A stretch of DNA of 64,000 bases, from contig NW_006920879.1 in assembly GCF_000417875.1 (NCBI RefSeq), forward strand, positions 436,130 to 500,129, given 5' to 3'. Positions within the stretch are counted from its first letter, which is position 1; every line of letters begins with the position of its first letter. The translations under genes were made by a program, and so were the position numbers. This document shows positions 43,248 to 54,052 of this stretch, piece after piece. The DNA is from Pseudozyma flocculosa PF-1. Lineage: Eukaryota > Basidiomycota > Ustilaginomycetes > Ustilaginales > Ustilaginaceae. The notes beneath the pieces are model-generated. The model was not told the origin of the DNA and searched no databases. It saw only the letters and a program-made list of their open reading frames with translations.

Positions 43248-46200
43248 TCAGCGCAGCAGATCCGCGCTGCGAGGTGCCGCCGTGGGCGTCTTGGCGGCCA
43301 TCGACGAGGCGTCGCCGTCCTCGTCCCTCTCGTCGAACTCGTCGCCAAACTGGATCTCGACGCGTCCCCGCTCCGGTATCACGAGCCGGTTGGGCTTGAA
43401 GCTCAGGCCGCTTTCGCGCCGCTTGAGCGACCCTTCGTCGTATCCCGCCGCCGCCCCGCCTTCGACGTCGTCTTCCTGCTCCTCCATCAGGCTAGGGCTG
43501 AAGGGCTCCGACCTCTTCAGAGGCGAGCCGCGACCCGTGACGCTCGAGCTCGGATACTGGACCGCAGCCGCAGCCGGAGCTGAGGCCTCGTACTCGTCTC
43601 GCAGCATCGACGAGCTCCTGCGCGGCGGTATCCGGAATGGCTGCACCGTCTCCTGCTCGATCGACACCGCGCCCGCCGGCTTGCTCGGACTGGATAGGGC
43701 GGCAGCAGAGGCGGAGGGCGTGGGATCCGGGGCCATCGTCACCGAGACTTCGGGATCGGCCGAACTCGACGACCACTCCCCCAGCATGGCCACGCGCCGC
43801 ATGATCTCGTAGATCTCGTCGAGCAACGGATCGGCCAGCAGCGGCACCGGGCTCCAGCTTCCACCCGCCGCAAAGCCCTTGCCCTGCGGGAAGAGGCTGC
43901 TCCGACTGGCGTTGCTCATCGCAGTCGAGTTGGACGCGCCGCTCACCACGCTCTCTGCATCCGCAGTGACGTCGGCGTCGATCGATGACACCGCATCCGG
44001 TGACGTAGGCCTCGAGCCGCGCCGCGACGATGCTGCAGAAGACTGCGACGAGCGCACCGAGCCGCTCTCGGACCCGGCCGCGCTGCGCAGGCTGGGCGTG
44101 CCCGTCCCCGTAAAGTGACCGCGTCCGAAGCCGAACGCATCGCCCGGGGTGACGACCATGGCGTCGGGCCTCGAGGGCAACGCAAATGGCAGCATGTCGC
44201 GACTGTTGAGCATCTCGGTCACAGTCTCGGGCACCGAGGTCGACAGCGACCGCCCATTGATGCCAAGAGGCGCGCCGGCGGCGGTCCAGGGCGGCACGTA
44301 GTCGGCCATGCTCTTGCCCGGCGCGAAGAGGCCGTCGATGGCCTGCTGCGCCGACTGGGCCGTCGCCTCGGCCACCGTCAGAGGCTCCGAGGGGCCGGCC
44401 GTCGCGATCGTCGAGACGCTGGCGTCGCCCGCATCGTAGACGCTGCCGCGACTCCGATCGCCGCTTGCTTGCGCAGCATCCCCATCGACGTCCATGGCGA
44501 GGTCCTGGGGGTCGTCAGAGTAGGCTGCGCCTCTGAAGCCGCTGTCGTCTCCGTCGCCGAGGCTGCTCGGGCTCGGCGACCGGCTGTCTGGCGTATATCC
44601 GTCTTGCGTCGCGGTGCCCGACCGGTGATGATGCGAGATGGGCTTTGGATCGAGGCCGCTCTGCTGCTGCTGGGTCGCCTGCTTCCGCCGCCGCTGGATG
44701 GCGCGCTCCTCAATGGCCTGCTGGCGAGCTTGGTCCTCCTGCCGCCGCTTCCAGTCGATGATGAGCTGGTCGAGGTACTGGACGCACTCCTCGCTCATCC
44801 TCGTCTCGCCGACCTCGTAGCGGTAGTCTTTGACCGCCTTGCGCATCTGCAGCGGGTTGAGCGCCTTGAGGCCCTGCATGGTGGCGATGAGGCCGTCGAA
44901 CTCGTTGAGCGAGCTCTGGCACTGCAGCCAGGAGACGAGCTGCGACAGCGGCGAGAGGTGTGCGTGGACGATGCTGAGCGGCAACGCATTGCTCCTCGCC
45001 CAGTCCTCGAGCGCGCTCACATTGAGCCGGATCTGCATGGCGCGCGACCGGCACAGGTAGCGCTTCCGCGACAGGACCCGGTTGAAGAGCTCGCAGCCGA
45101 CCCAGAAGAAGATCTGCGACAGCCCCTGGATGATGATGGCGGGGTTGATCTCGTACAGCTGCAGCACGTGCAGCGTCGAAGTGAGCAGCGAGGTGATGGT
45201 CCGCGGCGAAGGCTTCGTGAGCAGATCGGCGGCCGTCAGGTTGCACGACATCTCGCGCATCGGAGACAGCACGTCGCCCAAGGGGCGACGTGATGGCGAC
45301 GACGCCTCGGTGGGGAAGCGGTACTGCCCTTCGGGTCGACCCAGCGAACCGGCCTTGGCGGATGGGCTGCCGACGCCCAGCGACGGCGACGTAGATGAGC
45401 CCGGCTGGCTCGAATCCGATCCATTCTGCTCTCTGCGCCCAAAGATCTGACTGATGGGCCGTCGCGCGGCTCCACCGCTGTGGCCGCCACTGCTGCCGGC
45501 TGAGCTGGCCGCCGCCGATAGCGACGTCTGCTGGCCGATGCCCTTGACGCTGCCGGCCAGCGTCCGCATGAACTTCCACTCGCCCTCGAAGCGGACCTCG
45601 TCGAAGCCCTCGATGGCCTCGTGGTCGAGTATCGCCTGGTCGAGCGCCTTGTCGATCCGCCGCTCGGCATCGCGGATGACGAAGACGTAGATTTCGTTGA
45701 GCAGGTCCGCCAGCAGCGACCGGTACTCGCCCACCGCCTCGGACGCGCGCAGCGTGGCGTCCTTCTGGGTATAGTAGTGGAGAAGGCAGGAATTGTAGAG
45801 CCAGAAGGCGAGATAGGTCATGTCGGTCGGGTGGGCGTAGATGGATCCCTCGATCCGGTCGATGGCTCCCAGGAACAGCTCCTCGAGCAGCTCCTCGTCG
45901 CCGAGCGAGCATGCGTATCTCGCGCACAGAAACAGCACGTTGGCGGGCGCAGCTCGGGAGGTCCAGGGCGCTCGCAGCGGTCTGATTTTGGTGACCATCC
46001 GGTCGAGCAGCGGTGTCAGGTCGTTGAGGCCGAACACGAGCATCTGATCGCTGCGAACCTTGGACCAGTCGAACTCGACGGAAAGGAGGTCGCTGCCGAC
46101 CTCTGCGGCGCCGCAGCCCGAGGCGAGGCCCGATGGCGGCACCTTTGGCACGCCCTTCCGACGAGTCGACCTCGAAGCGCCGCTAGCGCCGCTGGCCGAC

Positions 46201-47291
46201 TCGTCGGCTGCGCCACCGACTGGCTCCCCGATCAATGCCGCATAGTCGAGCTCGAGCATGACGGCGATGTCGAGCAGCGCGCGCTTGCGCCCCTCGGCGA
46301 CCTCTCGTGCGCGGAGCTCCTGGTCGGCGATGTGGGCGCGCTCGACGCGGCCGACGAGGCGCCTGGACGCGGTGATTTGACTGCTCGTCCGGCTGTGGCC
46401 CGGCTTGAACGTGCTGAGCGAGGATGCTCTCGAATGCAGTGGCTGACCGCTGTTGGGCCACGCCCCGCCCACCTCCATCGAGGGCAGCAGACCTGCCGAG
46501 CTGCGGCCCGTGCTGCCGGACCCTCCTGGGGACGACAAGCTGAGATCCCGCAGCTTCTGCGTGGTCGATGCCTGCATGCTGGCAGACACCTGATGTTCAT
46601 AGATGAGGTCTGCCAGCTGGTCTCGTTCGACTTGCCCGCCAGCTCCCCCGAGCTGCTTGACGCCGGCAGCGTCGGGAGCTGCCGAGAGGATGAAGTCTTC
46701 GCAGCTGGTGCCCTTGCTGCTGCGGGCCTCGACGTCGGCACCGTGCTGGAGAAGGTAGGCAGCCAGGGTGAGGTTGGAGCTGTTGGTGGCCCACATGAGC
46801 GGCGTCCAGCCGCAGGCGTCGCGCTCGTCGACGTCGGCGCCGCTCATGACCAGCATGGTGACGCAGTCGACGTGTCCGGCGCACGAGGCCAGCACGACGG
46901 GCCCGGTGCCGTCCTCGTCCCGGATCTCGTCAAACGCGATCCGGGGTCGCCCGTTGGCGTCGATGCCGGCATCTGGACCGGCGATCAGAACACGCGCTTC
47001 GTTGCGCGGGTCGAGGAGCCAGGAGAGCATGTCGGTATCTCCGTTGCTGGCAGCGCGGAGCAGTGCTCGCCTGAGCTTCTGCTGCTTGACATCGGCCGAG
47101 ATGGCCGAGGATCTTGCCAGAGACTTGAGCAGGTCGAGCGACGGGCACAGGTCGAGTATTGGGTCCGAGACGAGGGAGGCCTCCAGGTCGAGGATCTGAG
47201 GCGACAGCGGCGTCACCATGGCCTGATCTTCGGACGTTGGAGGCGCCTGGAGCGCAGCCGCCACGTCGCCGGACCCGTCCTGCACTTCCAT
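43248..47291 (-). CDS. Ankyrin-repeat and DIL-domain protein (Dil1-like)
   Basis: Single exon, 1347 residues, start context GGGCCATGGAAG. Ankyrin repeats occupy about residues 72-200 (GADVDERDACGWTPLMWATN and GADVEARSSKG are typical). A Ser-rich linker and a polar helix follow. A DIL (dilute) domain, the cargo-binding fold of class V myosins, spans about 450-860: NVLFLCARYACSL, LAFWLYNSCLLHYYT, an inserted disordered loop near 590-675, then SLLTSTLHVLQLYEINPAII, GCELFNRVLSRKRYLCRSRA and ALNPLQMRKAVKDYRYEVGE. The C-terminal 480 residues are disordered and Ser-rich. Ankyrin plus DIL without a motor is a known fungal architecture (fission yeast Dil1). It probably acts as an adaptor for membrane or cytoskeletal cargo; the partner is unknown. 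Confidence 0.88.
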   Translation of the reverse strand: MEVQDGSGDVAAALQAPPTSEDQAMVTPLSPQILDLEASLVSDPILDLCPSLDLLKSLARSSAISADVKQQKLRRALLRAASNGDTDMLSWLLDPRNEARVLIAGPDAGIDANGRPRIAFDEIRDEDGTGPVVLASCAGHVDCVTMLVMSGADVDERDACGWTPLMWATNSSNLTLAAYLLQHGADVEARSSKGTSCEDFILSAAPDAAGVKQLGGAGGQVERDQLADLIYEHQVSASMQASTTQKLRDLSLSSPGGSGSTGRSSAGLLPSMEVGGAWPNSGQPLHSRASSLSTFKPGHSRTSSQITASRRLVGRVERAHIADQELRAREVAEGRKRALLDIAVMLELDYAALIGEPVGGAADESASGASGASRSTRRKGVPKVPPSGLASGCGAAEVGSDLLSVEFDWSKVRSDQMLVFGLNDLTPLLDRMVTKIRPLRAPWTSRAAPANVLFLCARYACSLGDEELLEELFLGAIDRIEGSIYAHPTDMTYLAFWLYNSCLLHYYTQKDATLRASEAVGEYRSLLADLLNEIYVFVIRDAERRIDKALDQAILDHEAIEGFDEVRFEGEWKFMRTLAGSVKGIGQQTSLSAAASSAGSSGGHSGGAARRPISQIFGRREQNGSDSSQPGSSTSPSLGVGSPSAKAGSLGRPEGQYRFPTEASSPSRRPLGDVLSPMREMSCNLTAADLLTKPSPRTITSLLTSTLHVLQLYEINPAIIIQGLSQIFFWVGCELFNRVLSRKRYLCRSRAMQIRLNVSALEDWARSNALPLSIVHAHLSPLSQLVSWLQCQSSLNEFDGLIATMQGLKALNPLQMRKAVKDYRYEVGETRMSEECVQYLDQLIIDWKRRQEDQARQQAIEERAIQRRRKQATQQQQSGLDPKPISHHHRSGTATQDGYTPDSRSPSPSSLGDGDDSGFRGAAYSDDPQDLAMDVDGDAAQASGDRSRGSVYDAGDASVSTIATAGPSEPLTVAEATAQSAQQAIDGLFAPGKSMADYVPPWTAAGAPLGINGRSLSTSVPETVTEMLNSRDMLPFALPSRPDAMVVTPGDAFGFGRGHFTGTGTPSLRSAAGSESGSVRSSQSSAASSRRGSRPTSPDAVSSIDADVTADAESVVSGASNSTAMSNASRSSLFPQGKGFAAGGSWSPVPLLADPLLDEIYEIMRRVAMLGEWSSSSADPEVSVTMAPDPTPSASAAALSSPSKPAGAVSIEQETVQPFRIPPRRSSSMLRDEYEASAPAAAAVQYPSSSVTGRGSPLKRSEPFSPSLMEEQEDDVEGGAAAGYDEGSLKRRESGLSFKPNRLVIPERGRVEIQFGDEFDERDEDGDASSMAAKTPTAAPRSADLLR

Positions 47292-48705
47292 GGCCCTGGA
47301 AGCGGGAAAGGCTTCTGCAGCAGAAGACTGCTGCGAGGCCGCCTCGAGGTGGGTGTTGGATATGTTGCGAGCGGGAAGGAATCGAAGCCGCGGCGATGGA
47401 GCGATGCTGTACCGCCTCGGTGGCCGAGCGGCTCAGGCCGGCACGTGGGTGAAGCCGATGAAAGGGAGCGTGGGCCCAGTTCTCGGCATCGAGCTTCAGC
47501 CGATGGGTGGGTCGGTGCGGGCTCCCTCTAGGTGCGATGGTAGGTTGATGCTGGCGTCGTGCTGTGGAGCGGAATCGGACGCGGTATGAGCAGGTGAGGC
47601 TGTGTCAGGCAGCCTCGAGGATGCTCGTGGGACGGTAGCAGACGAGGACGGTGTGCAGGGGCGCGCAGTATGAGCCTGTCGTCAAAAAGAGCGCAGTAGA
47701 TGATGATGAGTCGGAGAGAGTTGACGACGACGACGACGACTATGGCGGCGGCGGCGGCGGCGAGAAAAAAGGACCGTGACGGGGGCCGTTGGGGGTGGTG
47801 TCAGGAGCAGGGTCCTCTTTGACTTGACGAAGTGGGCCGGCGAGCGGCGGCGGCGGTGTTGATCTCCGAGGTCTCCGCCGCTGCTGCTGTCACTTTGCCC
47901 GCCAGGCCATGTCCGGCGTGGCCAGCCAGAGCAGCCGGGCCTGTGCGTTGGGCCAACACAGCTGCAAGCAGGCCAGGTCCAGGTCAGGCAGCGTCCGGAA
48001 GCCGGATTTTGGGCACCTGCCAGAATTATGGTCCCGAAAAACAGGGAGGCCAGCGAAGAGCGAAAAAACCAAGCAAGGCCGGGCGAGGCCAGGAGGGAGG
48101 CCCGTCCGTCTGCTCGCCTTCCCTCTTCTCTTCCATCAACCACGAACCCAAAGGCGACGGATGGACACACACACACACCCATTGACCTTCCAGTCCCTTT
48201 GCGCCCACCCGACCTATCGGAGCCTGCCACCCTCGGTCCACCCTTCGTCGTTTCCCTCTGGCTCTTCGGAACAGAGGGGGCGCGCCGGGGGGGTGTGGCC
48301 GTGCGGTCCGGCTTGTCACGTCGGATGCCCACGGCGAAAGTAGAGGGTTCCTCGACCAACACTGCCGACTATGAGTGTGCATCGTCTTTCGTTTCCGTAG
48401 ACGATCGCACAATTGTGTTCTGCGACAATCCCCCCGCCTGCTTCCCCATCTCTCCCCGTCGATCCATCTCTGCTCCCCGTCTCGCGCCACGGACGCAACC
48501 CTGATGCAATCTTACTCGACCCGACCTGCCCTTCACTCAGCCCTTGCCCGTGCAGACTCGACGACGACGGCACAACCTGATGTTGATGACGTTGCTTGCA
48601 AAGCTGCTGCTGGTATTGTACATGTGCGGATCGACGGGCCCTTGTTCTCGTTATCTAGCTCTAGATCATCATCGTCGCCAGTGGGACTCGCAACCTCGCC
48701 GCTGC
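47292..48705. other. Intergenic region upstream of the ankyrin-DIL gene
   Basis: 1.4 kb containing the promoter of the ankyrin-DIL gene and the 3' flank of the monooxygenase gene. It includes a GAC/GGC trinucleotide repeat (47722-47762). An isolated tRNA A-box-like word near 47420 has no matching B box. No gene is supported. Confidence 0.45.
47722..47762. repeat. (GAC)n(GGC)n microsatellite
   Basis: Consecutive GAC units followed by GGC units, upstream of the ankyrin-DIL gene on its promoter side. Confidence 0.85.
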
Positions 48706-51107
48706 TCAGAGCCTCGGGACGGCGGCGGCGGCGATGACGGCGTTCTGCTCCTCAAGGAAGCCGTCAAAGTACTTCTCGATGGCCTTCCACCCCTTGGCGC
48801 CCTGGTCGAGCGGGAAGACGGCGCCGACGTAGCCGTCGGGGCGGCAGACAACGATGCCGCCGTCGTCGAGCCCCCACTTGGTGTGGAGGCCGCCGATGCT
48901 CTCGTCACCGTCTTCGTCGCCGATCCTCTGGCCGCCCTGCTCGACGTCGTCGGTATAGAGCATCGCGCGCAGCGGTCCAAGGTCGGCAATCTCTTCGAGC
49001 TCGATGCGGAAGCGGTTCTGCTTGACAATGAGGAGCAGGTGGAAGAAGGGGTTGGCCTCCTCGGCAAAGCCCTTGCCCAGGCCCGTGTTGAGCGCCTCGG
49101 GGCGCTGGTGGTAGGCGCCGTGGGCGAGGTGGTGCGCCTTGGCGTTGGGGCGGAAGCGGTGGAGGAACGACGACGACGAGGAGAGGTGCCTGGAGAGGTC
49201 CTGCAGCTTGCTGCGGTTCTTGGCCAGGTCGCCGGCGCAGACGTAGATGCGGAAGCCGCCGGGCGCGGTGAACTGGATCTCGTGGATCAGGCGGACCGGC
49301 TGGCTGTTGCACCACCGCGTCACCCACGCCGGCAGCAGGCGCGCGCCCGGCTGCAGCCGGTCCGTCACCTTGGACACGCCGAGCTTCGAAGGGTCGCGGT
49401 AGTTGAGCACGTTGTCGGCGTAAAAGACGCCGGCGCCCGTGGTGAAGGCGGCGTTCCTGCGCTGGATGTCGATAAAGTGCTCGCGCTTCTGGGCCTCGGT
49501 CATGTTGGCCACCTCGGGCGTGTTCTTGGGCACCTCTCCGCTAAACAGGGCCGAGTACTCGGAGTCAAAGTCGATGAGCTGCTTGCCCGTCGCGTGCCTC
49601 TCGTCGTGGTACGTCGACAGGAGGACGTCGCGCTTGGCCAGGCCCTTTTCCACCAGGTTGATCCTCCAGGCCAGCGCCTGCGAGTCGATGATGGCCGTGT
49701 TCATGCCCTGGCCCGCCTTGGGGCTGTGCGTGTGGCAGGCGTCGCCGGCAATAAAGACGTGGTGGCCGGCAANNNNNNNNNNNNNNNNNNNNNNNNNNNN
49801 NNNNNNNNNNNNNNNNNNNNNNNNNNNNNNNNNNNNNNNNNNNNNNNNNNNNNNNNNNNNNNNNNNNNNNNNNNNNNNNNNNNNNNNNNNNNNNNNNNNN
49901 NNNNNNNNNNNNNNNNNNNNNNNNNNNNNNNNNNNNNNNNNNNNNNNNNNNNNNNNNNNNNNNNNNNNNNNNNCGCCGAGCCGTCCGGGTTCCTGCCCTC
50001 GGGCAGCGAGTAGCGGCTGACGAGGCGCTGACCGATCGGGTAGCACGTGTACCACTCGATGCCCTTGAAGTCAAAGTGGTAGGGGTAGGCGATCTCCTTG
50101 ATGGCCTTCATGACCATGTCCGAGGTGACCTTGTCGCGGGCGTCGAGCGCGCTCTCCTTGGACTTTTCGCCCTCGAGGCGGTTGACCTGGGTGTAGCAGC
50201 GGATGATGGGCTCGCCCTTTTCGTTGTTCTCGCGGGGAAAGATGTAGAGGGCGCCGTGGTTCTTGGAGTGGATGGCGGCAATCTTGCGGACGTCGGGGAA
50301 ATCGGTCTCGACGACGCAGTCGAGCGCGGCCCACAGCGTGTCGACCCAGTCGCCGTCAAAGGTGACGGCGTGGCGGTCCTCCATCGTCTTGCGGACGCGC
50401 GACCGGCCTCCGTCGCAGCCGACGAGGTACTTTGTCTTGATCGTCTTGGTCTCGCCCGTCGGCTTGATGACGCTGATGGGCGCGCCGCCCTCGTTGGTCG
50501 TCTCCATGACCGGCTTCATCTTTTCGAGCGTCACCGTGACCGGGTGCGAGCCCGAGCCCATCTGGAAGTCCTTGTAGGCCCAGGGGCGGGTGACGCGCTG
50601 GCCGTGGCGCTCCATGTCGCGCAGGTAGCCGCCCTCGATGAGGCCCTGCTGCAGGCCGAGGGTGCAGTTGTCCTGGATCTCCATGTTGGTCGGGAAGGAC
50701 TGGACGCGGCGGGTGCGCTCGATGCCGCGCTGGCCGTCGCTGCGCGGGTCCCAGAAGGTGCGCTCGTACGAGGGGGCGCTGCGCTCAAAGAACTCGGAGC
50801 CCAGCGGCTCCATGTTGCGGAGCACCTCGATGGTTCGGGGCTGGATGCCGTCGGCGCGTCCGGCCGTGGTGGGCTCGGAGCGCTCGTCGACGACCAGGAC
50901 GTCGTGGCCGCCGAAGCGCGCCAGCGACGTGGCGAGCATCAGGCCGGCGGGGCCGGCGCCAATGATGACAACGTCCCAGGTGGTCTTGTCGATGTGAGTG
51001 AGGGCGTCGGGGTAGTTGTGGGTGCCGTGGGCATGCTTGCCGCCGGCCTTTGTCTCCTCGACCGCCTGGCCGGGGGCCGAAGAGGCCTGCACTGCGTTGG
51101 GGGCCAT
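48706..51107 (-). CDS. FAD-dependent aromatic hydroxylase, phenol 2-monooxygenase-like (contains assembly gap)
   Basis: NADPH- and FAD-dependent hydroxylation of a phenolic ring is expected from the family. The start ATG is at 51107. The N-terminal part reads to the gap: Rossmann motif VVIIGAGPAGLMLATSLARF (GxGxxG at about 50-55), GRADGIQPRTIEVLRNMEPL typical of the phenol-hydroxylase branch, and the DG motif YLVGCDGGRSRVRK near 225-238. After the gap come the GD motif FIAGDACHTHSPKAGQGMN, which contacts FAD, and the C-terminal thioredoxin-like dimerisation domain ending EEQNAVIAAAAVPRL. The reading frame before and after the 201 N differs, so the true gap length is not 201 or it hides an intron. 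Substrate not determinable. No pathway partners lie nearby, so it is probably a solitary detoxification or catabolic enzyme. Confidence 0.9.
49773..49973. other. Assembly gap (201 N)
   Basis: Run of N inside the FAD monooxygenase coding region. The two sides are in different frames relative to the nominal length, so the real length is unknown. Confidence 0.99.
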
Positions 51108-52243
51108 GGCTCGCTGCGTCGTCGCGATGAGGTGGGCCGAGTGCTGTGGAGGGGTCGTGCTCTGCTCTTGACGAGGTCGGGGAGTGAAGCGGCTGCCTCT
51201 AGCGGTGGTGCGAAGGTGGAGGAGCGGTGAGCAGGATTAGGGGTGAAGGTAGTGAGGCGGAGGTAGATGGGGGTGGTGTGACAGGGAAGCGGCGTTGTGA
51301 GTCAGCCGACGACAAGCTAAGCCTTTATACAGAGGCACCTCTACCTCGTCCGATCCGGAAGCGCCCAAGCAAGCAGGCAAGCAGGCCAGGACAGGCGCCG
51401 ACGTCGCCGTTACTGCCGCCGTCGGTCAACTGCCTCATCCTGGTCTAGGGCAGCGGCGGGGGAAGGTGCCCTGCCGCGGCGCCCGCCCCCGCCTCTTCCT
51501 TGGCCCGCACCTCGATGACGGCCAAAAAAGTCGACTCTCCGCGTGAGCCGAGCCAGGCCGCCTGCTGGGGCCTTCGAGGAAACGGCGGGGAAAGGGGGCG
51601 CGCCCGTCTTTTCCGAGCGCGGGCGCGGCCCTTTGCTTCGCGTCCGCCAAACGAGCAGCGAGCGGGCTGAGGTCAGCCGCACCTGCCACGCCTCTCCCTA
51701 GCCTACCAGGCCGTGGTTGGACCCTGCCTTGCTCGACGTTGGGCCTGCCTCGGCCTGACGAGAGGCGGCCCACCAGCGAGCGAGCGGATCAAAGATCATC
51801 CCACCACCCCCCCACCGAGGCAGGCCGGCTGCGCGTGGCCGCTTTGCCTTGCCTGCTTGCCAGGCTGGTCGTCGGCGCCCCCTCGGTCGCTGGCTACAGG
51901 CGGCACGCTCGACAGCGGCAGATCGTTTAGTCGACAACTTCTCGTCCTAAGAGCAGCCCGGAGACGTCGGACGCGCTGCCAGAGGAGATCGTCCAGCCAT
52001 GACCCCAATTGGCGGCGGGCGACGTGCGGGTTTTCCGCTGCGTAGCCTGCTGTGCGGAGCGCAAGACAGGCAGGCAGGCAAGCCGAGACGCTAGGGCAAG
52101 CCTGGATAGGAATTCACGGTGAGGTCGCGGCATCGACGGTACAAGTACATCGTCGTCCAGGCAGAGCCATGGAGCGGCGCAGCTAGCAGCAAGACAGACC
52201 AATCTTCGCAAAGAGACGGGATCGGAAGTCGTCGGGTCGGCCT
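51108..52243. other. Intergenic region
   Basis: 1.14 kb between the monooxygenase start and the stop of the next minus-strand gene. It holds the monooxygenase promoter and a CAAGCAAGCAGGCAAGCAGG run near 51367-51388. No gene is supported. Confidence 0.45.
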
Positions 52244-54052
52244 TTACATCATGCTCGCAATGCTCATCCGCTCGGCGGCTGGCTGCGAGGCGGGAGATGG
52301 CGAGGCGTCCTCGTCTTCGTCGCGGACCGTGGCTTTGCTCGCGGCGCCTTCTGCGCCGGTGTCTGCGAGCGTCGCTGATGCTGCCAAACGGGGCGAACGG
52401 ACGTCGCTGGCGACCGACTCGTCGCTGTCGCTGGCGTTTCCGTACCTGTCCTCGTCTTCGTCCTCATCATCGTCATCGTCATCGTCATCGTCGGCCGCGC
52501 CGTCAGCGCCTTTGCCGTCCAGGGCTTCTGCGACTATGGTTGCGGCGCTGGGCAACACCTGAACTCGTTGCGCGAGGGCCTCCAGACCGGAACACGATTC
52601 CTGTCGAGCCTTGACCAGGTCGGCAAAGTTGGACAGCACCGACGCCAGGCCCTGCGACGGGCCCCTCATCGGGCTGCCCCGGTAATCGCCGTCGACGTCG
52701 TCGCCGCTCGCCTGCCTGCGCTCGACAGCGCTTTCAGAGGGCGAGACTGCCCGGGACGTTGGTCGCGTGCTGGCTGGCGAACGTTGCCGCGGGGAGGCTC
52801 TGAGGGACTGGATTGTGTACGGCTGGTCCTTGCCTGAGTTTGACGCAACGTCCCCTAGTGACGGTCCGCTCTCTGACGTGGGCGAGGGTGTTTGCTCGTC
52901 TGCGTGGGTATCGTGGCGGTCCTCGTCGTGGGACGGCCGTTTCGCGGCTCCTTTCCGACCGTCCGTCGCCCAGGCGTTGCCGATGGCCAGCGCCCGGTGC
53001 GCCCATTCCTGCTCGAAGCGGTAGAAGCGGCTGTAGTGATTGGCGACCTCCTTGGCCTCGTCGAGGAAGCCCTCGCTGTTGATCGTCGCCTCCCACTCCT
53101 GCTGATGGGCGGGGTCAATGGCCATCTTGGTGGCGCTAAAATGGGCAGCGGGGCTAGGTTGCGGGTCCGAGGGGATCGAGAAGGACCGGATGGCGCTGAG
53201 GCCTCCGTTTGTTCCATATCGTGGTTCGGCAGCCTCGTCGACGTCGCTAGTCGTTGCCGCAGGGTGCGCTGCGTTGCCGGCGGCGCGACTGGACGAAGCG
53301 TCGAGCTCGGCACCGGTGGCCGTCGAAGACAAGGATGGCCGAGTCGACGAGTCGACGCCGTCGGTCCCCTCAGAGCTGTCGTTTCGCGCCCGCGCAGCCG
53401 TGAGGTGTGTTAGGCGAGCCTGCTCTGCCAGCAAGTTGAGCTGCTCTTCGCGTGTCCGCTGCCGCTTGCTGAGGTGCTCTTGTTGCGAAAAGCGTCGTTC
53501 GACCAGCTGGCTCTGCAACACAGCCGCCGCTGCGGCCGTCGCTAGGTGGATGATGCTGGCGCGGCGGGCCGGATCCTTGGGCAGCACCACGTCCGAGGGC
53601 GAGGTGATGTCGAAGCCGGCGCCGAGATCTTCGGTCAGCTTCCGTTTCGAGCCGTGGCTGGTGCTGGGCAGTGCTTCGGTGTGAGAGATAGAGCCGGAGC
53701 GCTGCAGTAGCGCGGCAAATAGCTGGGAGGCGGGTAACGAGCTCGCCGGTGGCAGTCCGGATCGTGACCTCCCGGGATCGGCTCCGGAAGGGGATCGGGG
53801 GGCGCGCAGAGGGTCCATCTGAGGCAGTTGGGGAGCTGGGCTGTGTGCGACGACAGGCATGTCTGGCGAGGCAAGCGAGGGCGAGGTGGGCGAGTGGCAA
53901 GGGCGCGCTCTGGCTTCGAAGTCGGCCGGGGATGGGATAGAGCCGGCAACAGCAGCAGCAGAGTTCGATGGGGGCGATGGCGCTGGCATGGTCGGACGCT
54001 CAACCACAGAGGAGGGTCTATATCCACTTTCGACGTTGCACGGACCGGACAT
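52244..54052 (-). CDS. Unrecognised acidic nuclear-type protein
   Basis: One open frame; from the ATG at 54052 (MSGPCNVESGYRPS) it encodes about 602 residues. A second in-frame ATG at 53986 has the better context (GACCATGCC) and may be the true start; the frame also stays open upstream without an ATG. The N-terminal 130 residues are Pro/Ser-rich. A helical region near 165-230 contains LATAAAAAVLQSQLVERRF and a basic patch KRQRTREEQ that could be a nuclear-localisation signal plus coiled coil. A helix near 330-375 (EWEATINSEGFLDEAKEVAN, then HYSRFYRFEQEWAHRALAIG) is the best ordered segment, with another near 485-515 (LASVLSNFADLVKARQESC). A run of Asp/Glu follows. I do not recognise the family; a transcriptional or chromatin role is only suggested by composition. 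Confidence 0.65.
   Translation of the reverse strand: MSGPCNVESGYRPSSVVERPTMPAPSPPSNSAAAVAGSIPSPADFEARARPCHSPTSPSLASPDMPVVAHSPAPQLPQMDPLRAPRSPSGADPGRSRSGLPPASSLPASQLFAALLQRSGSISHTEALPSTSHGSKRKLTEDLGAGFDITSPSDVVLPKDPARRASIIHLATAAAAAVLQSQLVERRFSQQEHLSKRQRTREEQLNLLAEQARLTHLTAARARNDSSEGTDGVDSSTRPSLSSTATGAELDASSSRAAGNAAHPAATTSDVDEAAEPRYGTNGGLSAIRSFSIPSDPQPSPAAHFSATKMAIDPAHQQEWEATINSEGFLDEAKEVANHYSRFYRFEQEWAHRALAIGNAWATDGRKGAAKRPSHDEDRHDTHADEQTPSPTSESGPSLGDVASNSGKDQPYTIQSLRASPRQRSPASTRPTSRAVSPSESAVERRQASGDDVDGDYRGSPMRGPSQGLASVLSNFADLVKARQESCSGLEALAQRVQVLPSAATIVAEALDGKGADGAADDDDDDDDDEDEDEDRYGNASDSDESVASDVRSPRLAASATLADTGAEGAASKATVRDEDEDASPSPASQPAAERMSIASMM

Noticed and set aside
47410..47500. tRNA gene suggested by the A-box-like word TGGCCGAGCGG
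   Set aside because: No B box (GGTTCGANTCC), no acceptor stem pairing and no T arm downstream; chance match.
44115..47531. Long plus-strand frames over the ankyrin-DIL gene
   Set aside because: Antisense shadows; the minus-strand frame carries ankyrin and DIL motifs.
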